A stretch of 64,000 bases of DNA. Source: CADEEN01 sp963840805 (GTDB taxonomy: Bacteria; Pseudomonadota; Gammaproteobacteria; Burkholderiales; Burkholderiaceae_C). Shown piece by piece: positions 36,655-45,407 of this stretch. The stretch covers positions 620,001 through 684,000 of the forward strand of contig CAWJAJ010000011.1 in NCBI GenBank assembly GCA_963840805.1. The letters are read 5' to 3'. A model generated the notes under the pieces. The model was given only the letters and a program-made list of their open reading frames with translations, was not told the origin of the DNA and did no database searches. Positions within the stretch are counted from its first letter, which is position 1. Each line of letters begins with the position of its first letter. Both the position numbers and the translations under genes were made by a program.

Positions 36655-39600
36655 TCAACCCACCCAGCGTCGCGCGTTGTGGAACATGCGCAGCCACGGG
36701 CTCGGCGCACTCACGTCGCCGCCGGTCCAGCTCATCTGCACGTTGCGGAACACGCGCTCGGGGTGCGGCATCAACACCGTGAAGCGGCCGTCGGCCGTGG
36801 TCACGGCCGTCAGGCCATCGGGGCTGCCATTCGGGTTGGCCGGGTAGCTGGCGGTGGCCAGGCCTTGATGATCGACGAAGCGCATCGCGCGGCGCACGGC
36901 CACGGCATCGCCGCGCTGAGAGAAATCGGCAAATCCTTCGCCATGTGCGACCGCGATCGGGATGCGGCTGCCCGCCATGCCGGCGAAGAACAGGCTCGGG
37001 CTGTCCAGCACCTCGACCAGCGACAGCCGCGCCTCGAACTGCTCGCTCTTGTTGCGCGTGAACTTCGGCCACGCCGCGGCGCCAGGGATGATCGGCGCCA
37101 GCGCCGCCATCATCTGGCAGCCATTGCAGACGCCCAGCGCGAAGGTGTCGGGGCGATTGAAGAAGGCCGCGAACTGCTCGGCCAGCGCCGGGTTGAACAA
37201 CACCGAGCGCGCCCAGCCCTCGCCGGCGCCGAGCGTGTCGCCGTACGAGAAGCCGCCGCAGGCGACGAAACCGATGAACGCATCCAACCTCGCGCGGCCC
37301 GCCTGCAGGTCGCTCATGTGCACGTCGAAGGTGTCGAAGCCGGCCTGCGCCAGGGCATAGCTCATTTCGACCTGCGAGTTGACGCCCTGCTCGCGCAGGA
37401 TCGCGAGCTTGGGGCGCGTGCGGTGCACGGCGGGCGCCTCGAGCGGGTCGAAGGTCAGGTGCAGGTGCAGGCCCGAATCGTCCGCGCGCCCGGCCGCGGC
37501 GTGCTCGGCATCGGCGCAAGCCGGGTTGTCGCGCTGGCGGGCGATGCGCCAGCTGACTTCGTCCCAGGCCTGGTGCAGCGCGGCGAGCGGCGCCGCGAAC
37601 ACCGGTTTGGCATCGCGCCAGACCTCGACGACACCGCGGTCGTTGGGCTTGCCGATGGCGTGCGAATGCCGGGACAGGCCATGCGCACGCAACACCGACA
37701 TCACGGCATCGCGCTCGGCGGTGGGCACCTGGATCACGACGCCGAGCTCCTCGTTGAACAGCGCAGCGAGCGTGCGCTCGTTGCGCCGCTCGCCGACCTG
37801 GCCGGCCCAGTTCTTCGAGTCGCCGACCTCGGCGCGGCTGTCGGCGATGCCGTCGCCCTCGGTCACCAGCAGATCGACGTTCAGGCTCACGCCGCGGTGG
37901 CCGGCAAAGGCCATTTCGCACACCGTCGCCCACAGGCCGCCGTCGCTGCGGTCGTGGTAGGCCAGCAGGCGGCCGTCGCGGCGCAGTTGGTTGATCGCAG
38001 CCACCAGCGACTGGAGCCTTTGCGCGTCGTCGAGGTCGGGCACGCCGTCCTGCTCGCGGCAGCCGAACTGTCCCAGCACCTGCGCCAGCATCGAGCCCGC
38101 CAGGCGCATGCGCCCGCCGCCGAGGTCGACGAGGATCAGCGTGGTGTCGCCCGGCTGCAGTTGCGGCGTCAGCGTGCCGCGCACGTCGTCCAGCGTGACG
38201 AATGCGGTGGCGATCAGCGACACCGGTGCCGTCACCTGCTTGGCCGTGCCGCCATCGCTCCAGCGCGTGCGCATCGACAGCGAATCCTTGCCGACCGGCA
38301 CGCCGATGCCGAGCGCCGGGCACAGCTCGAGGCCGACGGCGCGCACGGTGTCGTACAGCGCCGCGTCCTCGCCGGGTTCGCCGCAGGCCGCCATCCAGTT
38401 GCAGCTCAGCTTCACGCGTGACAGCTCGATCGGCGCCGCGAGCAGGTTGGTGACGGCCTCGGCCACCGCCATGCGGCCCGACGCCGGGGCATCGAGCGCC
38501 GCCAGCGGCGTGCGTTCGCCGATGGCCATCGCCTCGCCTCGATACCCGCGGTAGTCGGCCAGCGTCACCGCGCAGTCGGCCACCGGCACCTGCCATGGGC
38601 CGACCATCGGGTCGCGGTGCGACAGCCCCCCCACCGTGCGGTCGCCGATCGTGACCAGGAAGCGCTTGCTGGCCACCGTCGGGTGGCGCAGCACGTCGAG
38701 GGCGACCTGCTCGAGCTTGACGCCGGTGAGCTGCAGCGGCCGCTCGGCGCGCGCGATGCGCTGCACGTCGCGCAGCATTTTCGGCGGCTTGCCGAGCAGC
38801 ACGTCCAGCGGCATGTCGATCACGCGCTCGCCGCCGGGGCCGTCTTCCAGTACCAGTTGCGTCGCTTCGCTGGCCACACCGACGACCGCGAACGGGCAGC
38901 GCTCACGCGCGCACATCTGCTCGAACAGCGGCAGCAGATCCGGGTCCAGCGCGACGACGTAACGCTCCTGGCTCTCGTTGCACCAGATCTCCTTGGGCGC
39001 CAGCCCGCTCTCCTCGAGCGGCACCTTGCGCAGGTCGAACACCGCGCCGCGGCCGGCGCCGTCGACGAGTTCGGGGAAGGCGTTGCTGATGCCGCCGGCA
39101 CCGACATCGTGGATCGCCAGGATCGGGTTGTTCTCGCCCAGCGCCCAGCAATGGTTGATGACCTCCTGCGCGCGGCGCTGGATCTCCGGGTTGCCGCGCT
39201 GCACCGAATCGAAATCGAGCGCGGTGATGTTGCTGCCTGCGGCCATCGAACTGGCCGCACCGCCACCCATGCCGATGCGCATGCCCGGCCCGCCGAGCTG
39301 CAGCAGCAGCGTGCCGGCGGCAAAAGTCTTCTTGTGCGTCTGCGTGTCGCTGATCGTGCCGATGCCGCCGGCGATCATGATCGGCTTGTGATAGCCGCGC
39401 TGGACACCGGCGACGGCCTGTTCGTAGACGCGGAAGTAGCCACCGAGGTTGGGCCGGCCGAACTCGTTGTTGAAGGCTGCGCCGCCGAGCGGGCCCTCGG
39501 TCATGATCTGCAGCGCCGACGCGATATGGCCGGGCTTGCCGATCGGCGCCCGCTCCCACGGCTCGTCGGTGCCAGGCAGGTGCAGGTTGCTGACCGAAAA

Positions 39601-40641
39601 GCCGGTCAGGCCGGCCTTCGGCCGCGCGCCGCGGCCGGTCGCGCCTTCGTCGCGCAACTCGCCGCCGGCCCCGGTCGAGGCCCCCGGGAACGGCGAGATC
39701 GCGGTCGGGTGGTTGTGCGTCTCGACCTTCATCAGCACATGCGCGGTCTCTTCGCGTGCGCCGTACTGCGGCGCGTTGGTGAAACCCTGCGGCAGCCAGC
39801 GCTCGACGGGCCCGCCCTCCATCACCGCGGCGTTGTCGTTGTAGGCGATCACCGTGCGTTGTGGCGAGGTCTTCTCGGTGTGACGGATCATGCCGAACAT
39901 CGACAGCGGCTCTGGCTGGCCGTCAATGACGAAGTCGGCGTTGAAGATCTTGTGCCGGCAGTGTTCGCTGTTGGCCTGCGCGAACATCATCAGCTCGACA
40001 TCGGTCGGGTTGCGGCCGAGCCGGGCGAAGGCCGCTGCGAGGTAGTCGATCTCGTCGGCCGACAGCGCCAGGCCCCACTCGACGTTGGCTGCTTCGAGTG
40101 CGGAACGGCCTTGGCCGAGCAGGTCGACGTGCGCCATCGGCACCCCTTCGCGCCCGTCGAACAGGTGCCGTGCGGCGCCGCGCTCGAAGGCCACGCTCTC
40201 GGTCATGCGGTCATGCAGCAAGGCCGCTGCGGCCTGCAACTCATCGGCATCGAGCGGCTTGGCCCCGAGCAGGCCGGCTCTCAGCTGCAGGTGGAACTCG
40301 ATGACGCGCTCGACGCGGTGCAGCGCCAGGCCGCAGTTGTGCGCGATGTCGGTGGCCTTGCTGGCCCACGGCGATACGGTGCCCAGCCGCGGCATCACCA
40401 CCACCAGCGTGCCGCCAGCGTCAGCCTGCGCCGGCTCGCCGTAGGCCAGCAGCGCCGCCAGCTTGTCGCGCGCCGCCGCATCGAGCGGCGCGTCGCTCCA
40501 GGCCCAGTGCACGTGGCGGGCGCTGATGCCGCTGATGCGCGGGCAGGCCTCGGCCAGGCGCGACAGCAGGGCTTGCGCGCGGAAGGCAGACAGGGCATTG
40601 CCGCCCTCGAAATGCAGCAGATGCTTGGGCGAAGCGGACAT
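36655..40641 (-). CDS. purL: Phosphoribosylformylglycinamidine synthase
   Basis: The 1328-residue single-chain PurL begins MSASPKHLLHFEGGNALSAF. The synthetase half has the SEHCRHKIFNADFVIDG motif and VKVETHNHPTAISPFPGA. The second repeat has the glycine-rich LGGGRMRLAGS. A C-terminal class I glutaminase has its Cys in GVCNGCQMM (about residue 1168) and the His-Glu in PHPERVFRN (about 1298). It converts FGAR to FGAM in purine synthesis using glutamine and ATP. The size fits proteobacterial PurL. The frame is open upstream to 40896, but homology and context fix the start at 40641. It is divergent from map by 91 bases. Confidence 0.97.
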   Translation of the reverse strand: MSASPKHLLHFEGGNALSAFRAQALLSRLAEACPRISGISARHVHWAWSDAPLDAAARDKLAALLAYGEPAQADAGGTLVVVMPRLGTVSPWASKATDIAHNCGLALHRVERVIEFHLQLRAGLLGAKPLDADELQAAAALLHDRMTESVAFERGAARHLFDGREGVPMAHVDLLGQGRSALEAANVEWGLALSADEIDYLAAAFARLGRNPTDVELMMFAQANSEHCRHKIFNADFVIDGQPEPLSMFGMIRHTEKTSPQRTVIAYNDNAAVMEGGPVERWLPQGFTNAPQYGAREETAHVLMKVETHNHPTAISPFPGASTGAGGELRDEGATGRGARPKAGLTGFSVSNLHLPGTDEPWERAPIGKPGHIASALQIMTEGPLGGAAFNNEFGRPNLGGYFRVYEQAVAGVQRGYHKPIMIAGGIGTISDTQTHKKTFAAGTLLLQLGGPGMRIGMGGGAASSMAAGSNITALDFDSVQRGNPEIQRRAQEVINHCWALGENNPILAIHDVGAGGISNAFPELVDGAGRGAVFDLRKVPLEESGLAPKEIWCNESQERYVVALDPDLLPLFEQMCARERCPFAVVGVASEATQLVLEDGPGGERVIDMPLDVLLGKPPKMLRDVQRIARAERPLQLTGVKLEQVALDVLRHPTVASKRFLVTIGDRTVGGLSHRDPMVGPWQVPVADCAVTLADYRGYRGEAMAIGERTPLAALDAPASGRMAVAEAVTNLLAAPIELSRVKLSCNWMAACGEPGEDAALYDTVRAVGLELCPALGIGVPVGKDSLSMRTRWSDGGTAKQVTAPVSLIATAFVTLDDVRGTLTPQLQPGDTTLILVDLGGGRMRLAGSMLAQVLGQFGCREQDGVPDLDDAQRLQSLVAAINQLRRDGRLLAYHDRSDGGLWATVCEMAFAGHRGVSLNVDLLVTEGDGIADSRAEVGDSKNWAGQVGERRNERTLAALFNEELGVVIQVPTAERDAVMSVLRAHGLSRHSHAIGKPNDRGVVEVWRDAKPVFAAPLAALHQAWDEVSWRIARQRDNPACADAEHAAAGRADDSGLHLHLTFDPLEAPAVHRTRPKLAILREQGVNSQVEMSYALAQAGFDTFDVHMSDLQAGRARLDAFIGFVACGGFSYGDTLGAGEGWARSVLFNPALAEQFAAFFNRPDTFALGVCNGCQMMAALAPIIPGAAAWPKFTRNKSEQFEARLSLVEVLDSPSLFFAGMAGSRIPIAVAHGEGFADFSQRGDAVAVRRAMRFVDHQGLATASYPANPNGSPDGLTAVTTADGRFTVLMPHPERVFRNVQMSWTGGDVSAPSPWLRMFHNARRWVG

Positions 40642-40715
40642 CGGAGCGTGGGGGGATGGAAGCCAGCCCCAACCGTCGGGGCATCGGGGCGAAGGCCGCG
40701 ATTTTACGGGCCGGG

Positions 40716-40724
40716 TGGGATAAT
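40716..40724 (+). promoter_or_regulatory. Extended -10 promoter for map, predicting a near-leaderless mRNA
   Basis: TGG-GATAAT matches TGn-TATAAT with one mismatch. The expected transcription start would be near 40731, only about two bases before the map ATG at 40733 and 8 before an in-frame ATG at 40739. No -35 hexamer is evident. Confidence 0.4.
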
Positions 40725-40732
40725 TCGCGCCC

Positions 40733-41585
40733 ATGACGATGACCATCAAGTCCGCGGCCGACATCGAAGGTATGCGCGTGGCCGGCCGGCTGGCCTCCGA
40801 GGTGCTGGACCTGCTGACGCTGCACATCAAGCCCGGCGTGACCACGCTGGAGATCGACCGCCTGGCGCACGAGCACATGGTCAAGGTGCAGGGCACCGTG
40901 CCGGCGACGCTGAACTACGCGCCGCCCGGCTACCCGCCCTACCCGGCGTCGCTGTGCGCCTCGATCAACCACGAGGTCTGCCACGGCATCCCGAATGCCA
41001 AGCCGCTGCGGAACGGCGACATCGTCAACATCGACGTCACCGTGATCACGCCGGAGGGCTGGCACGGCGACAACAGCCGCATGTACATCGTCGGCGAGGG
41101 CAGCATCGCCGCCCGGCGCCTGTGCCAGGTGACGTTCGAAGCCATGTGGAAGGGCATCCTCAAGGTGCGCCCGGGGGCCCGCCTGGGCGACGTCGGCCAT
41201 GCCATCCAGACCTACGCCGAGAACGCCGGCTTCTCGGTGGTGCGCGAGTTCTGCGGCCACGGCATCGGCAAGCGCTTTCACGAAGAACCGCAGGTGCTGC
41301 ATTACGGCCGCCCGGGCACGCTCGAAGAACTGGTGCCCGGCATGGTCTTCACGATCGAGCCGATGATCAACGCCGGCCGGCGCGACATCCGCGAAGACCG
41401 CAAGGGCGGCACCTACGACGGCTGGACCATCGTCACGCGCGACCGTTCGCTGTCGGCGCAGTGGGAGCACACGGTGCTGGTCACCGACACGCGGCTACGA
41501 AGTGCTGACGCTGTCGGCCGGCAGCCCGCCGCTGCCGGCTTTCGTTCCCGCCGCGTCCAGCGCTGCCGCCCCCGTGGCGGCTTGA
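40733..41585 (+). CDS. map: Type I methionine aminopeptidase, last ~30 codons out of frame
   Basis: The protein (about 283 residues when corrected) shows IEGMRVAGRLASEVLDLL, the metal ligands in NIDVTVITPEGWHGDNSRMY, H in EFCGHGIGKRFHEEP and E in FTIEPMINAGRRD, which is the full type I catalytic set. It removes the initiator Met from nascent proteins. Near 41491-41492 an extra C in GACACGCGGCTAC shifts the frame; without it, the expected GYEVLTLSAGSPPLPAFVP follows and ends at TGA 41583-41585. As it stands, the frame runs to 41590 with an unrelated tail. The catalytic core is upstream of the shift and should still fold. It heads the map-glnD-mnmH-M16 group. Confidence 0.93.
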
Positions 41586-41593
41586 CATGACAA

Positions 41594-41645
41594 CCCCAAG
41601 ACGCCTGCGGCGTCGGCCCCCGAGGGGCGTTCAGGCCGCTTGGGG
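41594..41645. repeat. Three-way-junction-like palindromic element between map and glnD
   Basis: CCCCAAG at 41594-41600 pairs with CTTGGGG at 41639-41645. Inside are GACGCC-TGC-GGCGTC (41600-41614) and GCCCC-CGA-GGGGC (41616-41628). Together they form a closing stem with two inner hairpins. Similar C/G-rich intergenic elements are, as I recall, widespread in Burkholderiales. It lies 24 bases before the glnD start and could act in mRNA processing or stability. Confidence 0.6.
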
Positions 41646-41668
41646 CGGCCCGACGCTGGCCTGACACC

Positions 41669-44296
41669 ATGACCGTTGCAGCACAGCCCGCGAGTGGCGT
41701 GGCCCTTGGCGTGGCGCGGCTGCGGCTGCGACTGGCCAGCGAGAAATCGGGGCTGGTCGAGCACTTTGCCGCGGCACGGCCGACGGCCACCGCGGCCACG
41801 ACGCTGATCCGCGGGCTGGCCCGCCTGGTCGATGCGACGTTGACGGAGCTGTGGTTCGCCAGCGTCATGCCCGCCGGCGCGGCGCTGGTGGCAGCGGGCG
41901 GCTACGGCCGCGGCGAACTGTTCCCGTTCTCCGATGTCGACGTGCTGGTGCTGCTGCCCGACGACCTGACGGCCGAGAGCGCGCGGCCGGCCGTCGAACG
42001 CTTCATCACGGCCTGCTGGGACATCGGCCTGGAGATCGGCTCGTCGGTGCGCAACATCGAAGAGTGCGCTGCCGAAGCGGCACGCGACGTGACGGTACAG
42101 ACCGCGCTGCTCGAGAGCCGTCTCGTGCACGGACCGCGCAAGCTGTTTGCCGCGCTGCACAAGCGCCTGGCCGCCGACATGGATCCGCGCGCGTTCCTGC
42201 GCGCCAAGACACTCGAGATGAGCCAGCGCCACACCAAGTACGAAGACACGCCGTACGCGCTCGAGCCCAACTGCAAGGAGAGCCCCGGTGGCCTGCGCGA
42301 CCTGCAGGTGCTGCTGTGGGTGGCGCGCGGCGCCGGGCTCGGCCGCTCGTGGGCCGAGCTCGCCGCCAACGGCATCGTGACACCGTTCGAAGCCAAGCAG
42401 CTGCAGCGCAACGAGGGCCAGCTGAAGCTGATCCGCGCGCGCCTGCACATGGTGGCCCGGCGGCGCGAGGACCGCCTGGTGTTCGATCTGCAGACCGCGG
42501 TGGCCGAGGGCTTCGGCCTGCCCGCGAGCAAGGGGCAGCGCGTCTCCGAACTGCTGATGCGGCGCTATTACTGGGCGGCCAAGGCGGTGGTGCAACTGAA
42601 CCAGATCGTGCTGCTCAACATCGAGGCGCGCGTGGCGGGCAACGAAGCGCAGCCGATGCGGCCGATCAACGAGCGCTTTCTCGACCGCGCCGGCATGCTC
42701 GAGGTGGCCAGCGACGACCTCTACCTGCGCGAGCCGCACGCGATCCTCGAGACCTTCCTGGTCTATCAGCAGACGGTGGGCATCAAGGGCCTGTCGGCGC
42801 GCACGTTGCGCGCGCTCTACAACGCCCGCCACGTGATGGACGCCGCCTTCCGGCGCGATCCGGTCAACCGCGCGCGCTTCATCGAGATCCTGCGCCAGCC
42901 CGTCGGCCAGACCCACGCATTGCGCTTGATGAACCAGACCTCGGTGCTCGGCCGCTACCTGTGGGTGTTCCGCCGCATCGTCGGCCAGATGCAGCACGAC
43001 CTGTTCCACGTCTACACCGTCGACCAGCACATCCTGATGGTGGTGCGCAACATGCGCCGCTTCTTCATCCCCGAGCACGCCCACGAGTACCCGTTCTGCT
43101 CGCAACTCGGGGCGCAGTTCGAGCGGCCCTACGTGCTGTACGTGGCGGCGCTGTTCCACGACGTCGCCAAGGGCCGCGGCGGCGACCACTCGGTGCTCGG
43201 CGGCACGGACGCGCGGCGTTTCTGCCGCGAGCACGCGATCCCACGCGAAGACGCGCGCCTGATCGAGTTCCTGGTGCGCCATCACCTGACGATGAGCCAC
43301 ATCGCGCAAAAGGAAGACCTGTCGGACGCCGGCGTGATCAGCGCCTTCGCGGCCCAGGTGCGCGACGAGCGCACGCTGACCGCGCTGTACCTGCTGACGG
43401 TGGCCGACATCCGCGGCACCAGCCCGAAAGTCTGGAACGCCTGGAAGGGCAAGTTGCTCGAGGACCTGTACCGCCTGACGCTGCGTGCCCTCGGTGGCAC
43501 CCATCCGGCGCCGGAAGCGGAACTCGAAACCCGCAAGGCCGAGGCGCGCGCGATGCTGGCGCTGGCCTCGCAACTGCCCGACACCGAAAAGCCGCTGTGG
43601 GACACGCTCGACGTCGGTTACTTCGCGCGCCACGACCCGGCCGACATCGCCTGGCACGCGCGTGTGCTGTGGCGCCACGTCAAGACCGCCGTGCCCGTCG
43701 TGCGGGCGCGCGCGTCGTCGGTCGGCGAGGGACTGCAGGTGCTGGTCTACACCCCCGACGTGCCGGACCTGTTCGCGCGCATCTGCGGCTACTTCGACGG
43801 CGCGGGCTTTTCGGTGCTCGACGCCAAGGTCCATACGACGCGGCACCGCTACGCGCTGGACACCTTCCAGCTGGTGCATCCGAACATCGACGCCGGCGAC
43901 CAGAGCGGCTACCGCGACCTGATTTCGCTGGTGGAAACGCAACTGGCCAAGGTGCTGGCGGCGCAGGGCGCGCTACCCGAGCCGCGCCGCGGCCGCGTCT
44001 CGCGCCGCGTGCGCAGCTTTCCGGTCACCCCCCGTGTCGCGCTGCGGCCCGACGAACGCGCACAACGCTGGATCCTGTCGGTCAGCGCGAGCGACCGCAC
44101 CGGCCTGCTCTACGGCATCGCCCGCGTGCTGGCCCGCCACCGCATCAACCTGCAGCTGGCCAAGATCAGCACGCTCGGCGAGCGCGTCGAAGACACCTTC
44201 CTGATCGACGGCGCGGAGCTGCAGCACAACCGTGCGCAGCTCGCGATCGAAAGCGAACTGCTCGACGCATTGGCGCCCGAAGGCGCGCCAGCATGA
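41669..44296 (+). CDS. glnD: [Protein-PII] uridylyltransferase/uridylyl-removing enzyme
   Basis: The 875-residue protein has the nucleotidyltransferase motif GGYGRGELFPFSDVDVLVLL at about residues 77-95, a PII-UTase helical region, an HD domain with ALFHDVAKGRGGDHS near 495, and two C-terminal ACT domains (about 690-770 and 800-870, the last with WILSVSASDRTGLLYGIARVL). It adds UMP to PII proteins when glutamine is low and removes it when glutamine is high, so it is the main nitrogen sensor. All domains and catalytic residues are present. Its TGA overlaps the mnmH ATG. Confidence 0.96.
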   Translation: MTVAAQPASGVALGVARLRLRLASEKSGLVEHFAAARPTATAATTLIRGLARLVDATLTELWFASVMPAGAALVAAGGYGRGELFPFSDVDVLVLLPDDLTAESARPAVERFITACWDIGLEIGSSVRNIEECAAEAARDVTVQTALLESRLVHGPRKLFAALHKRLAADMDPRAFLRAKTLEMSQRHTKYEDTPYALEPNCKESPGGLRDLQVLLWVARGAGLGRSWAELAANGIVTPFEAKQLQRNEGQLKLIRARLHMVARRREDRLVFDLQTAVAEGFGLPASKGQRVSELLMRRYYWAAKAVVQLNQIVLLNIEARVAGNEAQPMRPINERFLDRAGMLEVASDDLYLREPHAILETFLVYQQTVGIKGLSARTLRALYNARHVMDAAFRRDPVNRARFIEILRQPVGQTHALRLMNQTSVLGRYLWVFRRIVGQMQHDLFHVYTVDQHILMVVRNMRRFFIPEHAHEYPFCSQLGAQFERPYVLYVAALFHDVAKGRGGDHSVLGGTDARRFCREHAIPREDARLIEFLVRHHLTMSHIAQKEDLSDAGVISAFAAQVRDERTLTALYLLTVADIRGTSPKVWNAWKGKLLEDLYRLTLRALGGTHPAPEAELETRKAEARAMLALASQLPDTEKPLWDTLDVGYFARHDPADIAWHARVLWRHVKTAVPVVRARASSVGEGLQVLVYTPDVPDLFARICGYFDGAGFSVLDAKVHTTRHRYALDTFQLVHPNIDAGDQSGYRDLISLVETQLAKVLAAQGALPEPRRGRVSRRVRSFPVTPRVALRPDERAQRWILSVSASDRTGLLYGIARVLARHRINLQLAKISTLGERVEDTFLIDGAELQHNRAQLAIESELLDALAPEGAPA

Positions 44297-45396
44297 GCTT
44301 GCGTTCGATCACGGCGGCCGATGCCGCGGCGCGACTCGCGTGTTTCGACACCATCATCGATGCCCGTTCGCCGGCCGAGTTTGCCGACGACTGCCTGCCC
44401 GGCGCCGTCAACTGGCCGGTGCTCGACGACGACGAACGCCGCGTCGTCGGCACCGAGTACGTGCAGGTCTCGGGCTTCGATGCCAAGAAGCTCGGCGCGG
44501 CGATGGTGGCCCGGCGCATCGGCGAACTGCTCGAGGCCCACGTGCAGGACAAGGCGCGCGACTGGCAACCGCTGGTCTACTGCTGGCGCGGCGGCAAGCG
44601 CAGCGGCACGCTGGCCTGGTTTCTCGACCAGATCGGCTTTCGCACCACGCTGCTGCAGGGCGGCTACAAGGCCTTTCGAACACTCGTGCGCGAGCAGCTG
44701 GCGACGCTGCCGCTGCGCTGCGAATTCACCGTCGTCGCCGGGCGCACCGGCAGCGGCAAGACACGCCTGCTGAACGCGCTGGCCGACGCCGGCGCGCAGG
44801 TGCTCGACCTCGAAGGCCTGGCCCGGCATCGCGGCTCGGTGCTCGGCGGCCTGGCCGACGAGCCGCAGCCGACGCAGAAGGCCTTCGAGACCCAGCTCTG
44901 GCACACGTTGTCGCGATTCGACCCCGCGCGCCCGGTCTACGTCGAAAGCGAGAGCCGCAAGATCGGTGCGCTGCAGCTGCCCACCGTGCTGCTCGAGCGC
45001 ATGCGCAGCGCGGGCCGCGTGGTGATGGTGACGATGCCCGACGAGGCGCGCATTCAACTGCTGCTGGAGGAGTACGGCTTCTTCGCCGAACAGCTCGAGC
45101 GCTTCTGCGGCCACCTCGACACGCTGGTCGATCTGCGTGGCCGCGAGACCGTGAAGCACTGGCAGGCACTGGCCCGCGCGGGCCACTGGGCCGAGGTCTT
45201 CGCCGACCTGATGCGCAGCCACTACGACCCGCTGTACCTGAAGTCGATGCAGCGCAATTACGCGCAGGTCGACCCGCCACGCACCTTGCTGCTGCGCAAT
45301 GGCGGGGACACGGCCCTGCGCGAGGCAGCAACGACCTTGCTGAAGAGCGAGCCCGCTGCGGTGGCTGCCGACAACGGCAGCCTGCCGCCTTTGTGA
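44293..45396 (+). CDS. mnmH: tRNA 2-selenouridine synthase
   Basis: The 367-residue protein pairs a rhodanese domain (residues 1-130; catalytic Cys97 in VYCWRGGKRSG) with a P-loop domain (GRTGSGKT, about 150-157) and a C-terminal part with YVESESRKIG. This is MnmH/SelU, which swaps sulfur for selenium at the wobble uridine of Lys, Glu and Gln tRNAs using selenophosphate. The presence of this gene implies that a selD-type selenophosphate synthetase exists elsewhere. The ATGA overlap with glnD suggests translational coupling. Confidence 0.94.
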   Translation: MSLRSITAADAAARLACFDTIIDARSPAEFADDCLPGAVNWPVLDDDERRVVGTEYVQVSGFDAKKLGAAMVARRIGELLEAHVQDKARDWQPLVYCWRGGKRSGTLAWFLDQIGFRTTLLQGGYKAFRTLVREQLATLPLRCEFTVVAGRTGSGKTRLLNALADAGAQVLDLEGLARHRGSVLGGLADEPQPTQKAFETQLWHTLSRFDPARPVYVESESRKIGALQLPTVLLERMRSAGRVVMVTMPDEARIQLLLEEYGFFAEQLERFCGHLDTLVDLRGRETVKHWQALARAGHWAEVFADLMRSHYDPLYLKSMQRNYAQVDPPRTLLLRNGGDTALREAATTLLKSEPAAVAADNGSLPPL

Positions 45397-45407
45397 CTTC
45401 GAACCCT

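Noticed and set aside
38617..41508. 963-codon plus-strand frame opposite purL and across map
   Set aside because: Shadow of purL in a GC-rich genome; composition unlike a protein and no recognisable motif.
41486..41590. A true alternative C-terminus for methionine aminopeptidase
   Set aside because: Dropping one base recovers a normal GYEVLTLS tail, so the Arg-rich tail is an artefact of the frame break.
41495..43942. 815-codon minus-strand frame opposite glnD
   Set aside because: Antisense shadow of glnD with repetitive Val/His/Gln composition.
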